Source: Streptomyces sp. TRM70350
Lineage (GTDB): Bacteria; Actinomycetota; Actinomycetes; Streptomycetales; Streptomycetaceae
Direction of reading: 5' to 3'
DNA length: 64,000 bases
NCBI RefSeq assembly: GCF_019219825.1
Contig: NZ_JAHUXH010000033.1
Span: 1 to 64,000, forward strand
The notes under the pieces were generated by a model. It saw only the letters and a program-made list of their open reading frames with translations. It searched no databases and was not told the origin of the DNA. The translations under genes were made by a program, and so were the position numbers. How positions within the stretch are numbered: position 1 is the first letter of the stretch; each line of letters starts with the position of its first letter. Shown here piece after piece: positions 34,245 to 42,906 of this stretch.

Positions 34245-35489
34245 ATGTCCGGGGGACGGACGACGCGGCGGAGTTCGTCATGCGTCGTGTTCGATGTCGG
34301 GTTGGCGGCGGAGCACCTGCCCGCGGAGTGGGCCGAAGGGCCGCTGCCCGCGCTGCTCGCCGACGGGTCGGCCGCCGACCGTGACCGGCGTCTGACGTAC
34401 TTCGAACCCCGCGTCGGCGCGTCCCTGTTCGGCACCCCGGCCCGCCCGGCCCGCTGGCACCTGCGCCGCCCGGCCGACGCGGACGAACCCGCTGTGGAGG
34501 CCATGGAGTTACTTCGCGTGCCCGCCGCCGCCGGTCTGCCGGACCGCGACGCGGGCCTCTGCGTCCTGCACGTCCGGCTTGGCGACGACCCGCTGGCCGA
34601 GCTGGCCGCCCTCGCCGCCCTCCCCACCGACCACGCCCGGCTGGCGAAGCTCCTGCCGAGGGGCGTACGGGTCGCCGACGGCGCGAGCCGCGCCTGGACC
34701 CTGGCGCACGTGACGTTCCCGCAGGGCCCGCCGCCCACGGTGATGCCCGCCGCGTACGCCTCCTGGAGCACGCCCGACCAGTGGCTGTGGCTGCTGGCCT
34801 CCCGAAGCCCTCTGGAGCGCTTCGCCCCCGACCCCGAGGACACCGACCTGTTGGCGGGCCGGGTGCGGTTCTCCGCCGACTGGCAGGCGCTGGTGCTGCG
34901 GGACGGGGCCGCGTTCGTCGGTCTCTCCCCGGACCCCGGCGGCGAGGAGACGTTCCACGCCACCGCCGCCCACCTTGTTCACACCATCTACCTCGACGTG
35001 TTCCTGCTGGGGCGGCTCCAGCACCTGGGCGCCAACTCCCTCGCCAACACCGGCTCCGCGCTGACCGTGCGTGAGTCCGACGCGAAGCGCCTGCTCCGTC
35101 TCGAAGGCCGCCTGATCGAGCTGCGCCGCGCCCTGTGGTCGTCCCACATCACCTCCCGCGGCAAGGCCAACGAGCTGCTCGAACGCTTCCAGGAACAGCA
35201 CCGCCTGGACCAGTTGCTGGCACACACCGGAACCGGCCTCGCCGAGACGGCCCGCTACGTGGAGGCGGCCCGCTCCCGCCGGACCTCGGTCGCGCTGGGC
35301 CTGCTGTCGGCGGTGGGCCTGCCGTTCGGCGTGGCGTACGCGGCGGGGGCGCTGTGGGGCACGCCGGGGCCCTGGACGCTGCTCGTCACGACCGTCGTCG
35401 CGCTGCTGCTCACGATCACGGCGTTCGTACTGCTCCCGTCGCTGCGGGGCCTGGTGTCCGACACGGTGTGGGACAGGGCGGAGGACTGA
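34245..35489 (+). CDS. CorA-like two-TM protein, first gene of a four-gene vWA operon
   Basis: 414 residues from the ATG at 34245 after GGGGG. No named family recognised. Residues 1-230 are a soluble alpha/beta region. A long helical part (about 235-345: TAAHLVHTIYLDVFLLGRLQ, RLLRLEGRLIELRRALWSSH, FQEQHRLDQLLAHTG) resembles the stalk helix of CorA-type channels and leads into two C-terminal membrane helices (348-370 and 378-398). The GMN motif of CorA is absent. Codon 89 is TTA (34509-34511). The next gene starts two nt after the stop. Possibly the membrane effector or sensor of the system. Confidence 0.7.
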   Translation: MSGGRTTRRSSSCVVFDVGLAAEHLPAEWAEGPLPALLADGSAADRDRRLTYFEPRVGASLFGTPARPARWHLRRPADADEPAVEAMELLRVPAAAGLPDRDAGLCVLHVRLGDDPLAELAALAALPTDHARLAKLLPRGVRVADGASRAWTLAHVTFPQGPPPTVMPAAYASWSTPDQWLWLLASRSPLERFAPDPEDTDLLAGRVRFSADWQALVLRDGAAFVGLSPDPGGEETFHATAAHLVHTIYLDVFLLGRLQHLGANSLANTGSALTVRESDAKRLLRLEGRLIELRRALWSSHITSRGKANELLERFQEQHRLDQLLAHTGTGLAETARYVEAARSRRTSVALGLLSAVGLPFGVAYAAGALWGTPGPWTLLVTTVVALLLTITAFVLLPSLRGLVSDTVWDRAED

Positions 35490-35491
35490 AC

Positions 35492-37291
35492 ATGGCCCTG
35501 GTGGCGCTCTACCGTTCCGGTCCGCTCAGGCAGCGGATCGCCAAGGGATACAGCGTGTACGTCCCCGATCCCGGCCCCGGCCGAGGCGCCGCGGAGCTGG
35601 TCGCCGCGCTGCTGGCCAACCCGCCGCTGCTTCCCACGAGCCCGTCCGGTCAGCCGTACGCCCTGCGGGGCGGCGCACGCACCCGCGCCGCGCTGTGGAT
35701 CGACACCGGCCGCGTCTCGCTGCACGACCCGGCGTCCCGCGCGCACGTGGCCGGAGCACTGGCGGCGTCCGTCGCCCAGGTGGCCGCCGAGGTCCACCGC
35801 CGCGGCGGCCTGCTGCTTCCCACCGGCTGGCAGCAGCAGGCCGACCCGACCGCCGGGCTCTGCGCCGACCTGCACTCCGCCGAGGTGCTGGGCCCGGTCC
35901 AGCGCGAGCTGCTCACCAATCTCTTACGCGAGCACACCGCACCCCTCATCGCCCTGACCGGCCGCCAGCTGTACGGCCCCGGCGGCGTCGCACCGGGCGG
36001 CTCGGCACGTCTCTCCCGCTCCTTCGACCAGGTCAGCACCCGCTACCTCGACTCGTGCTCGCCGGAGCACCTGGAGCGGGTGCGCACCCGGCTGCGCCAG
36101 GAGGAGCGGGTCGGCCGCCTGGAGGCCATGGACGTCAGCCCGCTCGGCGTGCCGGAGGCGGGCGCCGACGGCGAGGTCACGGTGCGGCTGTTCGACGCCC
36201 AGGTCACCGTCGGTGCCACGCTGGCGCACGCGCTGCTCGTGCAGGCCCTGGCCATGTGGTCCCGCGACCTGGAGCGCACGGGACGGCGGGTACGTCAGGT
36301 GCCGCAGTCCCTGATCGAGCAGAACCGCGCCCGGGCCGTCGCGCACGGCCTCGCCGCCGAACTCCGCGTCGATCAGGGCAGGCGCGTCGAGGGACCGCCG
36401 AGGACACAGCCCGCGGGCCGTGCGGTGCGCGCGCTGCTGTCCGAGCTGCTTCCGTACTTACGCCAGCTGGACGCCACCGTCGATGAACTGGCCCCGCTGT
36501 TCATCGGCGTGGAGCTGGCCGAGTCGGCGGGCACCTCCGCCTTCGTACGCAACGAGAACGACCTGCTGACCCGCTGGCACACGGACGATCGGACCGCCCT
36601 CGCCCCCGAACGCCTCTCCCAGGGCCTGGCCACCCCCGACTGGCTGACCACGGACCACCTCAGCGCGACCAACAGGGCTCTCGCTCCCGGTAGTTGGGCG
36701 GCGGCCCGCATCTGGCTCACGGACCGCATAACGGAGCCCACGCCGCAGCCGGACCGGAAACCCGACCAGGACCGACGGCCTCAGCAGAACCGGAAGCCGG
36801 AGTCACGCCGGAAGCCCGACCGCCCGGCGCCCCTCACCGCGGATCAGCTCCTGGACCGGCTCGCCAAACCCGACATCCCCGCCCCCGAGGTCCTGGACGC
36901 CCTCCGCTCCTACTGCCGCACCGGCGGCGCCCTCGACCTCACCCGCCCGCTGCGCTCCCGGGGCCGCGACGAGGCGCGGGCGTTGCGCCGGGTGCTGCGG
37001 CCGCAGGCCGGGCAGCGGGTGCGGTGCGAGGAGCCGCTGTCGTCGTGGGAGGACGGCGCGGCGACCCGTGCCGTACGCGCCGCGGGCGAGCAGGGGGTGG
37101 CGCTGCTGCACTGGGACCTGCCCGCGCAGGACCGCGCCAAGGTGCGCGACTCCCTGCGCAGGATGGGCCGGGCACCCGGCGGCGTACGGCACATCCTGCT
37201 GACCGACACGACCTACACCGCCCGCGAGGACGAGAAGCGCGGCACGGTCGAGGTGCTGCTCGTGGCTCCGCGTGAGGAGGCCGACCGATGA
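35492..37291 (+). CDS. GCS2/YbdK-like carboxylate-amine ligase-related protein, second gene of vWA operon
   Basis: 599 residues. The central region (about 110-350) shows features of the glutamate-cysteine ligase 2 (YbdK) fold: LREHTAPLIALTGRQLYGPG, SRSFDQVSTRYLD, VTVRLFDAQVTVGATLAHAL, then LIEQNRARAVAHGLAAEL. Canonical N-terminal metal-binding glutamates (G-x-E-x-E) are not evident, so catalysis is uncertain. A Lys/Arg/Pro/Gln-rich linker (about 415-450) joins a C-terminal domain (LTADQLLDRLAKPDIPAPEV, then VALLHWDLPAQDRAKVRDSL). Codons 145 and 323 are TTA. The stop overlaps the next start (ATGA). The family resemblance is judged by eye only. Confidence 0.65.
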   Translation: MALVALYRSGPLRQRIAKGYSVYVPDPGPGRGAAELVAALLANPPLLPTSPSGQPYALRGGARTRAALWIDTGRVSLHDPASRAHVAGALAASVAQVAAEVHRRGGLLLPTGWQQQADPTAGLCADLHSAEVLGPVQRELLTNLLREHTAPLIALTGRQLYGPGGVAPGGSARLSRSFDQVSTRYLDSCSPEHLERVRTRLRQEERVGRLEAMDVSPLGVPEAGADGEVTVRLFDAQVTVGATLAHALLVQALAMWSRDLERTGRRVRQVPQSLIEQNRARAVAHGLAAELRVDQGRRVEGPPRTQPAGRAVRALLSELLPYLRQLDATVDELAPLFIGVELAESAGTSAFVRNENDLLTRWHTDDRTALAPERLSQGLATPDWLTTDHLSATNRALAPGSWAAARIWLTDRITEPTPQPDRKPDQDRRPQQNRKPESRRKPDRPAPLTADQLLDRLAKPDIPAPEVLDALRSYCRTGGALDLTRPLRSRGRDEARALRRVLRPQAGQRVRCEEPLSSWEDGAATRAVRAAGEQGVALLHWDLPAQDRAKVRDSLRRMGRAPGGVRHILLTDTTYTAREDEKRGTVEVLLVAPREEADR

Positions 37292-38568
37292 CCCAGCACG
37301 CTCCGGTCGTACCGGTGACCCTGGATCTGCGCGCGTTCCGGCGCGTCCCCCGCTCCACGGACGAGTGCGTGGCGCTGTGGGAGCGCCTCGAACCGGCGGT
37401 GCTCACGCTCGACCCGATGGCCGGGCCCCGGGTCCGGTTCGATCTCGGCGACGAAGGCGAGGTCGGGGTCTGGTTCCTCGCCCCGGCCACCGCGCCGCGG
37501 CCGCTCGGCCCCGCCACGCACTTCGCCGTCCGGGGCGTCCTGGAGCCCCCCGAGATCCGGCACGCCTGCACCACCTGCCGAGCGGCGGGCACCACCACCT
37601 ACGCCCCGTACAAGTGCCCCGGCTGCGACGACGGCCAGCGCGTGGGCCGCGCCTGCGAGGCGCACGCCGTCTTCCTGGACGGCAGCCTGCGCGCCACCTG
37701 CCCGAGCCACACGCCCGCGTGCCGGTGCGGCACGAAGGCCGTCGCCTACTGCGGCGGCCCGCACTGCCGTACCCGCAAGGCGTGGTGCGAGACGCATCTG
37801 CGCCGCCACCCAGGCGACCCCACCGCCGCCTACTGCGAGGACTGTCACGCCGAGCGCTTCCCTGCGTGCGAGCAGGAGCGCTGCACCGGCAGCGGCTACA
37901 TCCGATGCGAACACCGCACGCTGTCGGCGATGAAACCGTGCGGCCGCCGCATCTGCGCCGAGCACGCCCGGCGCTGGCAGGTCTACGGCCCGTACAACCG
38001 CGGCCTGGCCCTGTGCACCCGGCACCACCAGCAGCTCTCCTCGACCCCGCCCGAGGGCCTGATCGACGTGATCCTGGCCGGTACCGTGGCCCGCAGCGGC
38101 CGCGGCAGATCGGCGACCCGTCGCCGGGTTCCGCTGCCGCGCATCAGCACCGTGCGGCACATCCTGATCAACACCCGCGGGACCGTGCTCGACATGGAGG
38201 CCGTCGACCGCCTCTTCACCACCGTCGAACAGGGGCTGCGCGGCCGCACACCGCGTGACACGAACCTCTCGACCGCCCTGGAGCTGCTCGCCGGGCACCG
38301 CGCCTCACGACGCGAGGACATCGCGCGGTTCCGGGAGCAACACGTCGAAGGCCGCGGTCACTTCGACCGCCTGGTGCAGGAGCTGCGCCGCGGCGGCCGG
38401 CACGAACTCGCCGACGCCGTGCGGTTCTCCGACTTCCGGCCGCGCAGCCAGATCCTGTTCGTCCGGGTGCCGGATCATCTCCAGGGCCTCTTCAAGGGAA
38501 AGGGCGGGTCGAACATCAAGCAACTGGGGCAACGTGTGGGCGTGAACATTCAAGTGGAGCGCGGATGA
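37288..38568 (+). CDS. Cys-rich zinc-binding protein with C-terminal KH domain, third gene of vWA operon
   Basis: 426 residues. Residues about 90-235 hold at least eight Cys/His clusters (HACTTC, YKCPGCDD, CEAHA, CPSHTPACRC, YCGGPHC, YCEDCHAE, CEQERC, RICAEHARR), probably several zinc-binding ribbons or a RING/B-box-like array. Residues about 385-426 resemble a KH RNA-binding domain with the GxxG loop in GKGGSNIKQLGQRVGVNIQ. A basic linker (ARSGRGRSATRRR) and a helical region lie between. The combination suggests nucleic-acid sensing. Start and stop both overlap neighbours by 4 nt (ATGA). Confidence 0.72.
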   Translation: MTQHAPVVPVTLDLRAFRRVPRSTDECVALWERLEPAVLTLDPMAGPRVRFDLGDEGEVGVWFLAPATAPRPLGPATHFAVRGVLEPPEIRHACTTCRAAGTTTYAPYKCPGCDDGQRVGRACEAHAVFLDGSLRATCPSHTPACRCGTKAVAYCGGPHCRTRKAWCETHLRRHPGDPTAAYCEDCHAERFPACEQERCTGSGYIRCEHRTLSAMKPCGRRICAEHARRWQVYGPYNRGLALCTRHHQQLSSTPPEGLIDVILAGTVARSGRGRSATRRRVPLPRISTVRHILINTRGTVLDMEAVDRLFTTVEQGLRGRTPRDTNLSTALELLAGHRASRREDIARFREQHVEGRGHFDRLVQELRRGGRHELADAVRFSDFRPRSQILFVRVPDHLQGLFKGKGGSNIKQLGQRVGVNIQVERG

Positions 38569-40571
38569 CTGCCTTCAAGCTCTCGGCGGCCGACACCCGG
38601 CTCGTCACGGCGACGGGCCCCGGCCTGGTCGCCGACAACCGGCTCGCCGTCTCCCCGTCCCGGCTGACGGACGAGTCGGCGGCCGTCCTCCAGGTGCACG
38701 ACACCGGCGGCACCCGCTCGGTGGCGGTACGACTCCTGCCCGCACCCGGCGTCCCCGCCGACGTGATCGTGGCCCCCGCAGCCCTGGTCCAGGAGCACCG
38801 CGTCACGCCCGAGGAGGGCTGGGAGCTCGCATCGGCGGACGCCGTCGTCCCCGCCATGCTGGAACTCGAACTCCCCCCGGGCCCGTCCCTCGACGACGCC
38901 GCGACCCTGCTGCGCGGCGCCCCGCTCCTCTGCGGCCACGTCTTCGCCCACGGCTTCGAGGCGTCCCCCGACGTCTGGATCGACGCCTCCGGCACCCTCT
39001 TCCTGGTACGCCAGGCCCTCGACCACGGTGGCCGGCCGCTGCGCGGCCTCCTGCGCGTCGGCCCGGAGACCCGGCTGACCCTCTTCGCGCCGGGTGAGCG
39101 CAGCGGCGTGGACATCGTCGTGCTGGCCGACTGCAGCGGCTCCATGAGCATCGAGGACATTCCCGCCACGGTCGGCGACGAGGGCAACTGGCTCAGCCGT
39201 CTGCGCACCAGCACCAGCCGCACCACGATCTCCCGGATGCACGCCCTCAAGGACGCGCTCGGCGCCATGATCGACGCCCGGATGCGCTACGACGGCGTGG
39301 GCACCCGTTTCGCCCTGGTCCGCTTCGACCACGACCACGAACCGATGTTCCCCAGCCGCTGGGGCATGGAGGAGGTCTCGGACCCCCATTCCGTCCAGCG
39401 ACTGCGCGAGGCCGTGTCCCTCCTCAACTACCGCCAGTCCGGTACGGACATCGGCAAGGCGCTGCACAAGGCCGGTGAACTCCTCCACCGCTACGGCGTC
39501 CCCGGCAACGAGCGCCTCGTCGTCCTGGTCAGCGACGGCGCGCACTTCGCGCCGCTCCCCGACGAACGCAGCGGCGAGTCCGTCTCCGGCACCCAGGACC
39601 CGGTGTCGCTCATGGAGGACCTGCACGCGGGCCTGGGCATCCGCCTGCACGCGGTCGGCATCAGCGACGAGGCCCTGTTCGACCGCTGGTGGCAGTCCCA
39701 GCGGCACCGCCCCGGCTGGACCCCGCAGGCCCACGAGAGCATGGTGCCCAACCACCGCATGCTGGGCGAGCTGGTGACGGTCGCGGGCGGCGACCGGCAG
39801 CGCATCGGCGGCCTGGACGTCCTGGAGAAGTACTTCGCCGAGCTGGGCAGCGGAGTCGTACGAGCCGTGGGCCGCCCGGCCCGCCCCCGCCTGCCCGCGC
39901 TCCAGCTCACCCCCGGACAACTGGCCGCCGAGCCCCAGCGCCGCGCCACCACCGACCCCCGGCAGCGGCGCACCTGGGAGGCATCGGTGGAAGACGCCCT
40001 GGTCGCCTACAGCAGGGTCTGCGAGGCGTCCCGAGCCCGCCTCGGCTACCAGCTGCTCCGCTCCTCACCGCCCGACGACTTCGCCCGCCTGCGCCGCCAG
40101 TGCGCCGATCGCGCCGACTTCACGGCCTGGCTGTCGGTGGCGTACCAGGTCTTCAACGAGCGCCTGCACGGACCCCTGCGCATCCCCAAGAAGGATCCCG
40201 CGAAGGTACTGGACCTGCCTCAGCTCGCGGCCCCCTTCTGGGACGGCCGCATGTCGCAGCTGCACGAACTGCGCAACTTCTACCACCACGACCGCGACAT
40301 GGAGGAACGCGCCGAGCGGAACCGCATCGCGGGCGGCATCATCCACAAGCACACGGGCAGTTACGCCCCACTGGAGGACGACGCCGACGCCTGGCACGCC
40401 CTGCAACTCGGCCTGGTCCGCGACCTGGCGGCCCTGCTCAACGAGGCACACGCGATACTCAACGCCGCCCCCGACCCGGAACCGGCCACACCGGAGGACC
40501 CTGCACCCGCCGCGCAGGCGAGCCCGGCCGCCGCAGGGGGGATCCGCATCAAATCGCAGGGCTACGACTGA
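38565..40571 (+). CDS. vWA-domain protein, fourth gene of the operon
   Basis: 668 residues. An N-terminal strand-rich domain (1-180) is followed by a von Willebrand factor A domain with the MIDAS motif D189-C-S-G-S193 (VVLADCSGSMSIED) and a second metal-site Thr in SGTDIGKALHKAGELL, with LVVLVSDGAHFAP near its end. C-terminal to it are linker and helical regions (VEDALVAYSRVCEASRARLG, LHELRNFYHHDRDMEERAER) and a Pro/Ala tail. An FYHHDRD segment could be an additional binding site. vWA proteins often pair with AAA ATPases or act as metal-dependent adaptors; no MoxR-type ATPase is present. It converges on and overlaps the ATPase gene at 40549 by 23 nt. Confidence 0.82.
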   Translation: MTAFKLSAADTRLVTATGPGLVADNRLAVSPSRLTDESAAVLQVHDTGGTRSVAVRLLPAPGVPADVIVAPAALVQEHRVTPEEGWELASADAVVPAMLELELPPGPSLDDAATLLRGAPLLCGHVFAHGFEASPDVWIDASGTLFLVRQALDHGGRPLRGLLRVGPETRLTLFAPGERSGVDIVVLADCSGSMSIEDIPATVGDEGNWLSRLRTSTSRTTISRMHALKDALGAMIDARMRYDGVGTRFALVRFDHDHEPMFPSRWGMEEVSDPHSVQRLREAVSLLNYRQSGTDIGKALHKAGELLHRYGVPGNERLVVLVSDGAHFAPLPDERSGESVSGTQDPVSLMEDLHAGLGIRLHAVGISDEALFDRWWQSQRHRPGWTPQAHESMVPNHRMLGELVTVAGGDRQRIGGLDVLEKYFAELGSGVVRAVGRPARPRLPALQLTPGQLAAEPQRRATTDPRQRRTWEASVEDALVAYSRVCEASRARLGYQLLRSSPPDDFARLRRQCADRADFTAWLSVAYQVFNERLHGPLRIPKKDPAKVLDLPQLAAPFWDGRMSQLHELRNFYHHDRDMEERAERNRIAGGIIHKHTGSYAPLEDDADAWHALQLGLVRDLAALLNEAHAILNAAPDPEPATPEDPAPAAQASPAAAGGIRIKSQGYD

Positions 40572-40989
40572 TGACGAACTCGCACCACACCACCTTGCCG
40601 GGTTCACGCTCCCCCACGCCCCACTTGTCACTGAGCGCGGCCACGAGCAGCAGCCCCCGCCCGCCCTCGTCGGCCTCGTCGGCAACCCGCGGCACACCAC
40701 CCCCGCTGTCGTGCACTTCCACCCGCAGTACGTCCCCGTCGTACCGCACGCGCAGCAGGAAACCCCGCCCCGGCGGTACGCCGTGCAGCAGGGCGTTGGT
40801 GGCCAGCTCACTGACACACACGGCCACGTCCTCGGCCCGCTCCCACTCTCCGAGCCCCCAGTACCTGAGGGACCAGCACGTGAAGTGCCGGGCCGCGGAC
40901 ACGGACCGGCGGTGGCGGGCGTAGAACTGGTCGCGCTGATAGGGGAGTTCAACTTCGGCATTCACGGGACGAATGTCGCGCAGAGTCAC
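40549..40989 (-). CDS. RsbW-like ATP-binding regulatory protein
   Basis: 146 residues from the GTG at 40989. GHKL ATPase motifs: VAVCVSELATNALLHGV (N box), VEVHDSGGGVPRV (G1) and GGRGLLLVAALSDKWGV (G2). Single-domain regulatory ATPase of the anti-sigma type. Divergent from a WhiJ-like XRE regulator and a DUF397 gene, a triad repeated many times in Streptomyces genomes. Its 3' end overlaps that of the vWA gene. Confidence 0.85.
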   Translation of the reverse strand: MTLRDIRPVNAEVELPYQRDQFYARHRRSVSAARHFTCWSLRYWGLGEWERAEDVAVCVSELATNALLHGVPPGRGFLLRVRYDGDVLRVEVHDSGGGVPRVADEADEGGRGLLLVAALSDKWGVGEREPGKVVWCEFVISRSPAI

Positions 40990-41078
40990 TAGCGTTGATC
41001 AGTGTGTGAGAGCGTACGGATTTTTTGTACGGCTTCACACAGGGTCGCGCACGGGCACGCGTGGGGAGTTGAACCATC

Positions 41079-41906
41079 TTGAACGCCAAGAAGCCGCCGC
41101 GGAAGAAGAACCTGACGGCCATGAAGATGCTCGGCGCACAGCTCAGCGCCGGTCGCCGCGCGGCTGGTTTCACCCAGCGCTCACTGGCCGAGATCGTCAA
41201 CGTCGACGAGGAGACCATCGCCTCGATCGAACAGGGCAGACGCCGACTCACACCGGACCTCGCCGTCCGCCTGGACCAAGTGCTGGATCTCAAGGGGTTG
41301 TTGGAGGCGGGCGTCGACAACCTCCCGGAGATCGACCAGTTCCCGATGTGGGCGGAGCTGTACATCCAGCATGAGCAGGAGGCCATTGCGCTGTCCCTGT
41401 ACGCCAACCAGGTCCTGCCCGGCCTGCTTCAGACGGAGGCGTATGCCCGCGCCGTCCTCCGCGAACGCGTCCCCGCGTACGCCGAGGACGAGATCGAAAC
41501 CAAGACGGCGGCTCGAATCGGCCGCCAGGACATCCTGCGCCGCAGGGTCCCGCCGACCGTCAGTTTCGTCATCTGGGAGCCGGTGCTCAACCTGGCCGTC
41601 GGGGGACCCGAGGTCCACGCCGAGCAGCTTCGCCACCTGCGCGCGTGCGCCGAACTCCCCGGACTCTCCGTGCAGTTCCTGCCACTGTCCAGCCCGTCGC
41701 ACGCCGGTCTCAACGGCCCGTTCGTACTGTTGGAGACCCCGGACCACCAGCACCTCGCCTACATCGAAGGCCAGCGCGGCAGCCAGTGGGTTTCTGACCC
41801 GGATGAGGTGTCCATCCTGTCGCGCAAGTATGCGATGCTGCGAACCCAGGCCCTGACCACACAAGACTCCATGGGCCTGCTGGATCGCCTGCTAGGAGAG
41901 CAATGA
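41079..41906 (+). CDS. WhiJ-like XRE regulator with DUF5753 domain
   Basis: 275 residues from the TTG at 41079, ten nt after GGGGAG; an internal ATG at 41121 is the alternative. Helix-turn-helix at residues about 15-70 (AGFTQRSLAEIVNVDEETIA, SIEQGRRRLTP). DUF5753 spans about 95-265 (YANQVLPGLLQTEAYARAVL, FVIWEPVLNLAVGG, FVLLETPDHQHLAYIEGQ). Such regulators work with the small DUF397 protein encoded next to them in controlling development or secondary metabolism. The stop overlaps the DUF397 start (ATGA). Confidence 0.9.
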   Translation: MNAKKPPRKKNLTAMKMLGAQLSAGRRAAGFTQRSLAEIVNVDEETIASIEQGRRRLTPDLAVRLDQVLDLKGLLEAGVDNLPEIDQFPMWAELYIQHEQEAIALSLYANQVLPGLLQTEAYARAVLRERVPAYAEDEIETKTAARIGRQDILRRRVPPTVSFVIWEPVLNLAVGGPEVHAEQLRHLRACAELPGLSVQFLPLSSPSHAGLNGPFVLLETPDHQHLAYIEGQRGSQWVSDPDEVSILSRKYAMLRTQALTTQDSMGLLDRLLGEQ

Positions 41907-42151
41907 GCGCCGACGCCCTTCAGTGGTTCAAGTCGTCCTACAGCAGCAGCGAAGGCGGGCAATGCCTGGAAGTCGCCTACACCTGGCGCAAGTCCAGCTA
42001 CAGCGGCGACGAGGGCGGCGAATGCTTGGAAGTCGCGTTCTGCCCCCACACCATCCACATCCGCGACTCCAAGAACCCGGCAGACGACAGCCCCACCCTC
42101 CACGTCACCCCCGCCACCTGGACGGCGTTCACGAAGTTCGCCGCCCGCTGA
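41903..42151 (+). CDS. DUF397 protein with duplicated motif
   Basis: 82 residues. The DUF397 signature occurs twice: WFKSSYSSSEGGQCLEVA (8-25) and WRKSSYSGDEGGECLEVA (28-45), then the usual HIRDSKNPADDSPTLHV and W-T-F end. Small acidic partner of the preceding XRE regulator, translationally coupled to it. Proteins of this class are proposed to antagonise or modulate their WhiJ-like partners. Confidence 0.92.
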   Translation: MSADALQWFKSSYSSSEGGQCLEVAYTWRKSSYSGDEGGECLEVAFCPHTIHIRDSKNPADDSPTLHVTPATWTAFTKFAAR

Positions 42152-42204
42152 ACGCCGAAAGCCGCCCGGAGGAACCGGGCGGCCAGGGCTTGTGCGTCCG
42201 TACG

Positions 42205-42564
42205 TCAGGCCTGGGCCGGAGCGAACTTCGGGTTCTCGCCGTACTTGTTGGCGCCCGCCTCGCCGTCGAGGCAGAGGAAGACCAGCATCACGATGGAGCC
42301 GACGAGCGGAATGATCCCGATGAGGATCCACCAGCCCGTACGACCGGCGTCGTGGAGCCGCCGTACCGTGACGCCCAGACCGGGCAGCAGGAGCCCGATG
42401 GTCAGAATGGCGGTGAGGATCTGCGAGCCGAGGACGGCGGCGTCGACGATCGCCAGCACGACGGCAATGATCGTGTAGACCAGCGCGAACATCCAGTATT
42501 CCTTGCGACGCGCACGCCCGCTGAACACCGCGTACTTCTTGACGACTTCGACGAACCAGTTCAT
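42205..42564 (-). CDS. DUF805 membrane protein
   Basis: 119 residues from the ATG at 42564. Four membrane helices with the family signatures YAVFSGRARRKEYWMFAL at the N-terminus and VRRLHDAGRTGWWIL in the middle; the C-terminus GENPKFAP is also typical. Function unknown; small integral membrane protein found widely. Single gene, convergent with DUF397. Confidence 0.93.
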   Translation of the reverse strand: MNWFVEVVKKYAVFSGRARRKEYWMFALVYTIIAVVLAIVDAAVLGSQILTAILTIGLLLPGLGVTVRRLHDAGRTGWWILIGIIPLVGSIVMLVFLCLDGEAGANKYGENPKFAPAQA

Positions 42565-42906
42565 TGCATCCCCCCAGGGATCGATGTACGGAAGCCTCAC
42601 CGATCGGATCCGGCCAAGCGCAGACCGTACGTAGCTGACGCGGTCCCGTCAACGCGATAGATACGCCCTGCTCATCCCTCCGACCGACCCCGGACCGTGC
42701 ACTCCCGACGACGAACAGCCGTCGTTTTCCGGACACATCCCGCCAAGATCACCGACCACGACACCCAGGAGCCGCCGAACCGTGTGCGATCCGTTGCCGC
42801 TCCTACGCCGCTTCGAGGCTGGAACGATCTCGAACCGTTGCCTCGCCGCCCGCCCCGGCCCTCCGCTCCGGGCCCGTTGTCAGTGGCCGCCTCTACAGTC
42901 ACTGGC
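42565..42906. other. Divergent intergenic region
   Basis: 342 nt between the DUF805 and DUF4253 genes. Only a weak hairpin (TTCGAG, 11-nt loop, CTCGAA near 42814-42836) is seen. In-frame codons upstream of 42907 do not look like protein. Confidence 0.4.

Noticed and set aside
37288..40571. vWA operon as a MoxR-vWA or Ter (tellurite) system
   Set aside because: No MoxR-type AAA ATPase, TerD/TerY-type protein or ATP-grasp gene is present in or around the operon.
42697..42906. N-terminal extension of the DUF4253 gene
   Set aside because: The codons before the ATG at 42907 have non-coding composition; the ATG start gives a normal family N-terminus.
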